Assembly (NCBI GenBank): GCA_964020975.1
Contig: OZ026620.1
Coordinates: forward strand, 79,616,579 to 79,680,578
Reading direction: 5' to 3'
Origin: Hermodice carunculata
Lineage: Eukaryota > Annelida > Polychaeta > Eunicida > Amphinomidae
DNA length: 64,000 nucleotides
Made by a program: the position numbers and the translations under genes. Shown in pieces: positions 46,595 to 56,759 of the stretch. Within the stretch, counting starts at the first letter, position 1. Each line of letters begins with the position of its first letter. The notes beneath the pieces were generated by a model, which searched no databases, had not been told where the DNA came from, and saw only the letters and a list, made by a program, of their open reading frames with translations.

Positions 46595-49500
46595 ATGAAA
46601 GATACAAATTTCAAAGTACCCAGTATGTATGAACAAGTGTGAACAAAATATAAGTAAATATTGGAACTGATCTGAAACTTAGCCAATCCCAGCAGGCTTA
46701 AAGCGATCAGTAGCAGATATAAATTCATGCACAGCTAAAAAAAAAAAAAATATCTGGATCAGTTAAAAAAGGAACATTCAATCGAGCCATAGAGGGAAGT
46801 CTGATGAGTGAATGGAGGCAGATGAGCAGTTTTAGAATGCCAACATAATCGAGGTCCATTACATTTTTAACAAATGAAAAAAAAAATGACACGCATCATC
46901 CTGAGGTGAGTTACACGAACAGACAAGTGAATCTTTAACTCCAATTTTAAACAAATGTGATTTTAAAGGATTTGCTCCCAACCAGAGACATGTATGTTGG
47001 ATGGCAATAAATCTGTTGCCAAGGTTATAAAGTTTGGGAATTTGGTAGATTGTAGAATAGATTTAAGATTTTAGATTTAAAAATTGAGATAGAAGCCGAG
47101 TTACGAAATTGGAGGGACAGCTCACTCCAAAGTCGAACAGTAGACAGAACAAGTTAATGAGTATTGCAGAGCAATACATAGTCCCCCGCTTGTCGCCCAC
47201 AAGGTTGAATGGACTACTATATAGGGGTGTGACCTAGATGAAAAAAAAAATTAAAAGTATGGCACATTCTTAGATTAAGCTTCACATTTGTGTAAAATTT
47301 CATTAATCTAAGTAAAAGGACAAAAAAGTTATGGCCCGGACAAGATTTTGAATGGATTTCACAGTGACCTAGATATTTGACCTAGTGACCTACTTTAGCC
47401 ATGTGCACAACAACTCCCCAGGTAGTATTAAAATAATAAATTTGGTAGCTGTAGGTATTATAGTAAGGGAAATATGGCATGGACAAGGTTTTACATGGAG
47501 TTTACACTGTGACCTAGATATTTGACCTAGTGACCTAGTTTTGCGTCGTGACACACTTTTAGGTCACAATACATTATCAGTAAACTTTTATAACAAGAAG
47601 TCAAAATTTTTTAAGAATTACAGTAAGGACATGAAAATACTGTACATTTATGTATTACTGGGACCCAAATATTTGACGGACATACGGACACACGGACGGT
47701 GCCCATTACCATATCCCCTCTAAGGTCTACCCACCATAAAAAAAAATCAAAGGGCTGGCATCAATAATTCAGAAGATATGGCCCGGACAAAATTTGTATT
47801 GTTTCTTGAGCTTGCTTAATGAACTTCGTTAATTAATTAATTAATGGAAGTAATTAGCCACAGAAAACAATGCGTATGCACACCTACTACCTAAGGTCTA
47901 CACACCATAAGAAATTCAAAGGGCTAGCATTAATAGTTTAGAAGATATTGCCCGGACAAAATTTGTCTTGCTTAACGAACTTTGTTAAATAATTAATTAA
48001 TGCAAGTAATTAGCCACACAAAACAATGCCTATGCACACCTAATACCTATGGTCTATCCACCACAAAAAATTCAAAGGGCTAGCATTAATAGTTTAGAAG
48101 ATATGGCCCGGACAAAATTTGTCTTGCTTAATGAACTTTGTTAAATAATTAATTAATGCAAGTAATTAGCCACACAAAACAATGCCTATGCAAAGTTACT
48201 ACCTAAGGTCTACCCACCATAAAAAAATTGAAGAGGTAGCATTAATATAGGGAAGATATGTGCCGGACAAAATTTGTTTCTGTATATTTACATATCAATC
48301 GGTGACCCAAATATTTGACCTAGTGACCTAGTTTTGCTTTATTACACTTTCTTAGACTAAGCTTCACATTTGTGTAACATTTCATGACTCTAAGTAAAAG
48401 GACAAAAAAGTTATGGCCCGGACAAGATTTTTCATACATATGTATTCTGTGACCCAGATATTTGACCTAGTGACCTACCTTTGGCACACCGTACACCTCT
48501 ATCCTAGGAAGTACAAACACATTAAATTTGGTAGCTGTGGGTGTTATGGTGTTGGAAATATGGCCCGGAGAAGCTTCGGATGGACGGACGGAAGGACGGA
48601 CGGACGAGGTGCAAACCTATAGTCCCCCACCAAGTGGGCGGGGGACTAAAAAATGACGTGTCAAAAAGTTCTATTCAAGGTTTAAGTGAACAAGATCAAA
48701 AGGACGACTAGGTGTATTAAGGCATGGAGGTTCTGCAGTAGAAATAATGGAGCATATAGGTTCGGACACAAGCTTGTTCACAAGTTTATACACAAGAGAA
48801 AATTTAGCTGACTCTCTACATTTGGCAAGATTTTGCCAAACTGTTTCGCTATACAGCTTATCAATATTGGTACCATGCATTGAACCAGTCAAGACATGGA
48901 CTGCGTCAATTTGAATGCTTTCAAGTCTTTTCGCTTATGTATGAGTACAGCCACTCCACACTGGCCTAGCATATTCTACGACAGGTCGAATAAAGGAAAT
49001 ATATATACAGTCTTTGAGGTCTAGCAGTCCAAAGTATATTTCGAACCTTGCATATTAATCAATTTACTATATTTAAATATGATCATTCCAGTGGAGGTCA
49101 GAAAGTACGGTTAGCCCAAGGTGTTTGTGTTTATTCGCAGCACCCAAAACATGGCCTTGAAATATAATTGCTATATGATGAGAGGAATTAGGTTTTTTAG
49201 AGAGACAAGTATAGAGTCCGTCTTCTGAAAGTAACCGAGCAATATTTGAACCAATATTCTATACTGGAAAGATCAGAATTGAGAGTCTCAGCTGCTGTAA
49301 TAGGATTATCAACTGTTAAATAAATACTATCATCAGCAAACATTTTGTTTTTAGATCGAACTATATCAACAACATCATTAATATAAATTAAGAACATTAA
49401 TGGACCCAATACTGAGCCCTGTGGTACACCAGCTTGGATAAAACCCTGAGAAAATTGACAATTCATAGCCATTCGTTGAGAGGGATTCAGAATATGGTCA

Positions 49501-50374
49501 GAAAACCAGCAAAGGAGATTCCTGTGATACCTGATTTCCTTATCTTGAATAGGAGGCGTAGGATGCCAGACTTTGTGGAAAGGCTTACTAATATCTACAA
49601 AAAGTGCTCGAACTTCATTTTATCATGATCAACAACATGGCAAAGCTGATGATAAACAACAAGAAGCTGATTAACAGCAGTGTCACCTGGTGTAAAATCT
49701 GGCTGATGAGAAGAAATGAGCAAGTTTGTACGAAAAAAATTAAAAACATATTTAAACACAATGTTATTGAACACTTTCCCGTACAACGAAGGAGATATAG
49801 GTCCCTAATTATTACATAAATTATCAGAGCCCTTTTTGTAAAGCGTTGTGACATTGGCCTACTTCCATAGTGAAGGAAATTGTTTTTTGACTGAGATGCG
49901 ATTAAAGAGTTTGGTAAGAGAAGAAGCTATAGGGGGATCAGCTACCTTTAAAAGCTTTACACCCATTTCATCAGGGCCGGATGTATCGAGACTTAGAAGA
50001 GTTTCAAGCATTTCCGATTCGAAAATAGTTATGGCATAAAGACAAGAATTTGGGGGGTCAGCATTTCCGGGTGGAGTTGCTGTACCAACATCAACAATAC
50101 ATTGCTGCAAAAAGGATGGATAAAAAATTACAGCTTTGCTTAACTCATCCAAAAAATTGCCATCATGAAAGAGAGAGGTTTTCGTGGGTGATTGGTTCAG
50201 TTTGCAGAAATGCTTTACGGTACGCACCACCATTTGTATTTTCTTGCCGAATAATTAAGGTCTGAACACAATTTATCATTGTATCTTTTTTCAGTTGTTC
50301 TTGACAAGAAAATCTTCATTCGCAAAAGGAGGTCCAGGCATAAGGTTCAAAATTAGCATGTTTTGCTTTATCAT
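46595..50374 (-). mobile_element. Minus-strand LINE, second copy, split by a family-3 element
   Basis: Homologous to 23,886-26,163 at roughly 85 percent by eye. On the minus strand: pre-RT piece near 50,233 (VVRTVKHFCKLN), polymerase pieces TSGPDEMGVKLLK (near 49,990), HQPDFTPGDTAVNQLLVVYH (near 49,700), GVPQGSVLGPLMFLIYIND and MFADD (49,430-49,330), and the C-terminal part near 46,980. The endonuclease half is absent: the sequence passes at about 50,375 straight into unit B. The element at 47,148-48,650 interrupts it. Confidence 0.8.
47148..48650 (+). mobile_element. Family-3 inverted-repeat element (AACAAG-type) inside a LINE
   Basis: It starts AACAAGTTAATGAG, followed by a hairpin GTATTGCAGAGCAATAC and then TAGTCCCCCGC. 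The 3' end is AGTGGGCGGGGGACTA, the reverse complement of TAGTCCCCCGC plus CCAC, and itself forms a hairpin with TAGTCCCCCACC. Three tandem 156-bp units (about 47,842, 47,998 and 48,154) and a GGACGGACGG run (48,580-48,606) lie inside. It is non-coding. The LINE at 24,430-24,440 shows the uninterrupted site. Confidence 0.75.
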
Positions 50375-50469
50375 ATTTTCTTCAATTGAATTTGCTATTT
50401 TTTTCTGGGGTAGATGTGGCATTACCTATTTATAAATATGTAATAGCCTATTTCAACATCACAAAAGTT

Positions 50470-50850
50470 TAAAAATTGTTTATAGTACAAGCATTTTCCA
50501 TTTTCGGCTAGGTGATTGATGTCAGAAGTTGCTGGTTTGAGACACGGCAGTTCTGTGGTCACAAAACATATACATTTTCGGTGCTCCTTTGATGCTGGTG
50601 GACTTGCATATGTACATACAGCTTATGTCTGGACCCCGACCTGGGACAACTCCGAACACAATACTAAATTTGTACTGCAACAAATATTATGAACTGGGCC
50701 ATGTCGATTATGGCATTCACGCATACCAGCCTCCACTGAGCCACTCTTAATAGGAATGCGGATTTGGTACAGTTGGTGTGTGCATCTCCCATTTTTGGGT
50801 AGGTGACTGGTGCTAAAGGTTGCTGGTTGGAGGTGTGTACTATTCTTCTA
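50470..50850 (+). mobile_element. SINE-like pair, unit B
   Basis: Counterpart of 28,440-28,860. The first head has GGTTTGAGACACGGCAG; the second has an A-box-like TGGTACAGTTGGT, but its B box is eroded (GGTTGGAGGTG) and its tail is partly deleted. Confidence 0.4.
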
Positions 50851-50910
50851 AACAGTATATAAAATTCTATCCCATGCTAAACCACATGCATCCAGCATCA
50901 ATATAAGGAA

Positions 50911-50971
50911 AAACAATTGGAATTTCATTGCCAATGATTCATAAGCATTGGCAATGAAATTCCAATTGTTT
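50911..50971. repeat. Perfect 26-bp palindrome unique to unit B
   Basis: The arm AAACAATTGGAATTTCATTG plus CCAATG (50,911-50,936) is the exact reverse complement of 50,946-50,971, with a 9-nt loop. Unit A has only the right arm, near 28,930-28,955, in a diverged form. Confidence 0.85.
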
Positions 50972-51290
50972 CTCACACAGATAATTCAAATGACTTGTCC
51001 TGTCTTGCTTCTGTCAGGGGGCTGACACCGGCAGCACACATTGAAGACCACAGTTTATGGGATGCAGACTGTATTTTGACAATGAATGATTACTTAAGGT
51101 CCTGTGTCATGCATGTAAATAGAAGAAGTTAGCATAGTGAACTGATGCTTGTTTTTGACCTTTCAGGACAAAAAAAAAAAAACAGTGACAGGACTTCTTC
51201 AAGTCTAATTTGACATGGTAAATATACCCTTTTGTCAACACAGTCATCTTTCATGGGTACTGGCCTCAGCAATACAACAAAACTAACCAT

Positions 51291-52453
51291 AACAAGAGGG
51301 CTGTGTGACCAGCCCCTGCCTCAGCTGATCTTGACATTCATCACACTTGCAGCTCCATGAACTTGGGAAAGGATCAAGGACACAATGTTCTGAGTAAGTC
51401 TGAACTTTATAGAAGTTGAGCAACATCAAAGTTCAAGTAGTTCTCAAGTTATAATGAAGAGTAAAATTCATGTATGTTTCACTGTGACCCCACAAACGAG
51501 GTCAAGGTCATTCATGTACTGTCTCAGCATGACCTTCATACAGAATAATTAACATGTGTAGCTAACTCAAAACAGATCTCAAGTTATCAAGTAAACAGTA
51601 AATTTCGTGTCAGTTGTCCTGTGAATTAGCATTAGAATGCCCATTGACTTACAAGATCTTTTAAGATTTGTCTAAAAAAAAAATTAAAAAATTCATAAAA
51701 AATCAAAAAATCACTGGAGCATGAACATTTGAACAAAATTGGTAGAAACCCATCAAACGTACATTGCCACCAAGTTTGAAGTTAATCTGGATAGAGGTTT
51801 TGGACAAGAAGTCGAAAATGTGAATTAGCATTAGAATGCCCATTGACTTCCATAGTAATCAATAGGAAAGCTGCATTGACCAACAAGTACCCGAATTGAA
51901 AAAATCGTTAAAAATCAGGAATCCGCAGCATTCCCACATAGTGTACAACTTTGTTTGACCCTTCTACAAGGAACACATCCACCATGTTTCAGCTTAATCT
52001 GAGTGACGGTTCTGGAGAAGAAGTCGAAAATAGCTACAACACACAAAAATTCATAAAAAATTAGGAAAAAATTGCAGCGCCACAAGGTGAACAAATTAAG
52101 AACTACGAGTCCCAGGGAGTGTTCCTGTGTGATATCAAAGCAATTGGGTAAGCGGTTTTGGAGAAGAAGATTTTTTAAGATTTACCCAAAAAAGAACAAA
52201 AAAATTCATTAAAAATCCATAAATCACTGGACAGTGACCATTTGAACAAACTTGGTAGAGACCCATCCAAGGTACATCTCCACCAAATTTGAAGTGAATG
52301 TGGCCAACGGTTTTTGAGAAGAAGTTGAAAAGGTGAATTGTGGACGACGGACGACGGACAGACGATGGACGGACGGACGGACGGACAGATGATGGACAGA
52401 TGATGGACGACGGACCCTCAAAAAATCTCTGCTGACTGACAAGTCAGCTGAGG
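51291..52453 (+). mobile_element. Family-1 inverted-repeat element, unit B insertion 1
   Basis: It starts AACAAGAGGGCTGTGTG with a GGGCTG/CAGCCC hairpin and CCTCAGCTGA, and ends CTGACAAGTCAGCTGAGG. It has about one tandem unit and a GGACGACGGA-type run at 52,343-52,412. Unit A has the empty site after 29,590. It is non-coding. It lies 270 bp downstream of the stop codon of ASB paralog B. Confidence 0.85.
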
Positions 52454-52722
52454 AAAAAAGGAAACAAAATCTGATTAATGCGCACATAATCAATATGTTT
52501 AGTTAGTTATGCATGCTATTTTTGTACTCGTACATACATCTCATAGTTGTCATTATGTATTGGGCTCTGTCTACTTTTCTACTTACAGTGATCATATTAA
52601 GGATATACCTTGCAGCTTGACAAGCAAGTGCCTTTAAGCGGAAGGAGGTAAACATGTATCTGATGAGAGAGCATATTGCTTTAAAGACTCAGAGTGTAGT
52701 GAGGAGACTGTAGCTCCAGTGG

Positions 52723-53958
52723 TCAGGATAACATGTCTTCCTGCAGACAAATATACCTCTGGACCAGGACTGGTACCGGAAGCTTCTTAACAGCCCTGGA
52801 TACTCTCCCTCGCAGAGTGTGTCGGACACGCACCCTGCACTGCTGCTTGAGGGATAGAGGCTGTGATATGTGGTGTATCCACCAGTTGTGTCCATCTTGG
52901 AAATGCTCCTCAGCTGTCAATAAAGTGTCCATTGGTGGACTGTACCCAGTCAGTGTCACAAATACCAGGAATGGTAAATTTCTATCAGCAAGACAAACAG
53001 ATACAACATCGTTTTTTAGCACCCTGTATTCCTGCTCACTCAGCCTGCCTTTATCTTGCAGTAAAATGCGCAGCATCTCTAAACCAGTCTTCCGATGACA
53101 AGTTGATGCATATGAGCGAAACCTAACACAGAAAGTCTTGAAGACTTTTACACATTTACTACATTCTTCCAAGTCTGTCTTTTGAAGAATCTTAGCACAT
53201 TCAGGACTGACAGCTTTACAAACTGCATTATAGAAAGGACAAGCTATTCCTTCCACGCTGCTGTGGGATCGGTTGACATCACATCCTCGCTGAACTAGTG
53301 CCTGCAGAACAACTGAGTTACCATTGAGAGAGGCATAATGTATGGCTGCTATACCCCACTGGTTCTTTGTATTGGGATCTGCTCCATGCCACAACAGATA
53401 TTGTGCAATGTCTGTATGATTAGACATGACGGCGAGAAGCAAGGGTGAATTTTTCAGCTCGTCCTTGCACTGCACAGCAGCACCTGCCTCTAACAGCATT
53501 TCCACACAGTCTGTGTTACCAAATCTGGAAGCTTCAATTAAGGCTGTCGTCTTGCGGTTAAGCATGTTGTTGACACCTCCTGCCAGTGCAAAGTGAAAAG
53601 GAATATGAAGTTCAGATGTGAAAATGGCATTGTAACATTTCTTATTTATTTTTGCTCCCCGACTTAGACAAAGCTGAACAATATCTGGATAGCCCATCTT
53701 GCATGCAACAAATAATGGTGTCTGATCATGTGCATCTGTGATATTGACATAGGTCGGCTTAAGGCTTAAAAAAACCTCGGCAAGCGTTTTGTTGCCACAG
53801 CTCACTGCCAAGGTCAGCGGTGTCTGTCCATTTGTGAAGCAGTACTGTAGTTTGCCTGTGTTCTTTAGCACCAGTTTGTTGACCAGTGAAATGTTATTGT
53901 TTTTTATGGCTGTATACAGCACCTCATCATGATTACTAATGTGGAGTGCAGCACCCAT
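52723..53958 (-). CDS. Ankyrin repeat and SOCS box (ASB-like) protein, paralog B
   Basis: An intact 411-codon frame, one codon longer than paralog A, with the same start context and the same upstream in-frame stop. The ankyrin repeats lie at the same positions. Residues about 108-137 are the most altered (CYNAIFTSELHIPFHFALAG against CYNTNFMFDNIPYAFALAGG in A), and further replacements cluster near residues 197-260 and 285-300. The SOCS box, with WWIHHISQPLSLKQQCRVRV and KLPVPVLVQRYI, is nearly identical to A. Role inferred from the family: substrate receptor of an Elongin B/C-Cullin-5 ubiquitin ligase; target unknown. Both copies look functional. Confidence 0.9.
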   Translation of the reverse strand: MGAALHISNHDEVLYTAIKNNNISLVNKLVLKNTGKLQYCFTNGQTPLTLAVSCGNKTLAEVFLSLKPTYVNITDAHDQTPLFVACKMGYPDIVQLCLSRGAKINKKCYNAIFTSELHIPFHFALAGGVNNMLNRKTTALIEASRFGNTDCVEMLLEAGAAVQCKDELKNSPLLLAVMSNHTDIAQYLLWHGADPNTKNQWGIAAIHYASLNGNSVVLQALVQRGCDVNRSHSSVEGIACPFYNAVCKAVSPECAKILQKTDLEECSKCVKVFKTFCVRFRSYASTCHRKTGLEMLRILLQDKGRLSEQEYRVLKNDVVSVCLADRNLPFLVFVTLTGYSPPMDTLLTAEEHFQDGHNWWIHHISQPLSLKQQCRVRVRHTLRGRVSRAVKKLPVPVLVQRYICLQEDMLS

Positions 53959-54478
53959 CTTATATCTCTTAACAATGGGTTATGACGAAGCATAAAAGCA
54001 GTGTCCACTATGCGGTTCCATACTAACTCTGGTAATGAGATGTGACATGAAATATAACTCCTAATTGTTCATTCCATTTAGTGTCATGTCATAATGACTG
54101 ATACATATTATAATGTGGTGCATCCTACATGGCTTCATAATGAATCCGGCAACAGAAGGTAACATGATTTGTGGCAGCCAGTTCCTATTCTATGTACTCT
54201 CTTGTCCTACAGAATGCTGTGGATTATATGGTGTCCATCCTGCAAAGGTAGGGAAACAACAATGTATTATGACAGTTTGGTGAAAATGGATTCTACTCTG
54301 CAGAATATCATATGTGTAGTTTTATTGTTGTTACAATATATCTAACTGAAAATACCAGTTATGGCATTAAGGTGGAAAATCTGTAGCCAGCACCTTTGGA
54401 TAACCACTGATCACTTTCTAATATGTTTGGATAGTTTGATACTTACACCAGATGCTCCAAAAAAGTCAGATGTGTGTA

Positions 54479-55321
54479 CAGTAAAACCTCCGTAAAGTGG
54501 GCACCCTTGGGACCGGAGCAAAATGCCGACTTTACAGAGGGTCAGCCATTTTGGGTTGTGTGGAGGAGCAACATAGATCAGGGAGAGGCTATACATATGC
54601 ATGCATACACATCTGCATGTATACATGCACATGTATCTTAATCCCACATGAAATAAATGAGAAAAGCGGTTTTGTCAACATTTTGCCTTCATTTCTCAGG
54701 AAAAAAATCAACTACATGTACTTTTTAAAATAAAGTCCAGAACAAGTATAAGCTCAATGATTACCAGCAGGCACATCAAAGTATCAAACTGCAAGGTTAA
54801 ACAAATCACTGAGCTGACACTTATCCACACACCAACCTGCCTTTCATGGAGTCAATTTCCACTTTCATACCTTAATCCACATGGTTAATCCACAAAGCTG
54901 TCAAAAATCAATGTGGACTAAAACAGCTGTTATGCTTTGATGCTTTGTTGATGCTGGCCTATGCATGTACTGTACTCTATTATGATGGGGGGATAACATT
55001 AGTCGGTGAGCACTGATAGAAAAATGACACTTAAAGAATTTAAAGTTAATGGTGACAAGTCCTGATGCAAAAAATAACACTTTTACAAAGTAAAATAACA
55101 CTTTTACAAAATAAAATATTTATTGAGCAAAATAATAGTGCCCACTTAAACAGATTTTGGTACATGTTTAGGGTTCCCAATGCCCAGATTAGGGAGGTGC
55201 CCACTTTAGAGAGGTGGCTTTATAATGTGGTCAATAGGAAAAATGAAACGGGACCAAAGAAAAGTGCCCACTGTAAGGAGGTGCCCACTTGGAGAGGTGC
55301 CCACATACAGAGGTTTTACTG
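54479..55321. mobile_element. Pogo/Tigger-like MITE, unit B
   Basis: Counterpart of 31,619-32,418, with the same TA-flanked CAGTAAAACCTCC ends. It is 843 bp; about 50 extra bases near 54,970-55,020 (with TGATGGGGGGATAACA) distinguish it. Confidence 0.75.
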
Positions 55322-55801
55322 TACAAAAAAATTTTATTGAGAAAATTGAGCTCAAAACTTTTGTTTATGCTGAAGCGTTTCAGCAGTGCTGACCACATGG
55401 GGTTGGTTTGCATGATAATGAACCATATCATTGTTTGCACAGACATTAGTCCAGGACTCCAGGTGGCCAAGGCAGCCACTGACAAGGATTACCCATCCTA
55501 AAAAGGAAACCACTAGCCATGGAAAGAAAAATGGGCAAATTCAGACTAAGTACTGCCATTGTACTGACTACTTTGAAATTCTTTATAGATGCAACAACAA
55601 ATTAACCTGTTTTGGAAAGCCATGTGTGTGAATCCACACACACAAGCCAACTGTGGTTTCATTTGTTATTCTGAAGTTAAAACAAATCTAGTTTAAAGCC
55701 ACAAGATATACTATTTTTGAATGACAAAACAGAGAGGTAAAATACAAGTTTATTTTACACAATAATTAAAACACAGTTCTGGGGAAGTATGTGTCATATT
55801 G

Positions 55802-56759
55802 TGTTATCATTTCGTTTTGGACATTGAAAGGACATACGTATCAATTCTTCTGGGTAGGTGTAATGTAGCAGCTAAATTGATTCTGAAAGATTAAATGCAA
55901 ATTTTATTATTTTTGTAAAGAATTTTGTTTTAAACAGCCCAAACAGCCTTCTTTTCTGGGAAACAAGAACATGTATGCCAAAAAGCAGTAGATACATGTA
56001 CATCTACAGCTATGACTGACATGGGTTGAATGATGCCTGGCTCAAAGATTTTGTACTTTGCAAGATATATGATTTGTTTAAACCATAACTGCAGTAAACC
56101 TTCAATCCCATTAAGTCAGACAAATTTTTTTCTGAATTGTTCTTGTGAATTTTGTTTCGGACATCACTTAATTTGTTTACATTGCATTCATCTGGAAGTT
56201 ACATGTATATCAGTTCAACGCCAACCATAAGATAAAATGAATAAATGGTGTCATAGTTGTTGACAACTTGTCAAGTTTAAAAATGAGAACAAATCACAGC
56301 ACTTGACTTGTTTGAAAGAAAATATACACAGAAGAGTGAAAGCACAGTTTGTATATATAGACATAATAATGTGACCAGGTCTGAAAAAGCCTTCCATGGC
56401 AGTGAAAGTTAAAAGTGAATAAGGAGCATGGAGTCAGATTTCCTACTTCCAAATGCTGCATACTTATTCACAAGAAATTGTGAAGAAATCATGCATGGGG
56501 AACATATACCATTATCTGCCATGATTTTAAAAGCATGCATATATTTAATATCTAGGCTATGTCGAAGTAAAAGTCAGGCCTAAGATGCATATTAATTCAA
56601 TACATTCATTCATCTAAATATGCCGAGTACATGTAGCATATATATTGCATGTTAACACTAGACTAGTGTATCTGCAGGAAGGGCTACATGCAGTTATAAA
56701 ATGAGAAGAGTACCATATGAATGAGAGTTTGTGATACTTCAGTTTGGAAAAAAAACAAA
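55802..56759. other. Non-coding part of unit B left of the second insertion
   Basis: Matches 34,256-35,235 of unit A closely. No open frame is shared between the copies. Confidence 0.5.

Noticed and set aside
47842-48310. A CRISPR array
   Set aside because: The repeats are contiguous 156-bp tandem units with no spacers, and the genome is eukaryotic.
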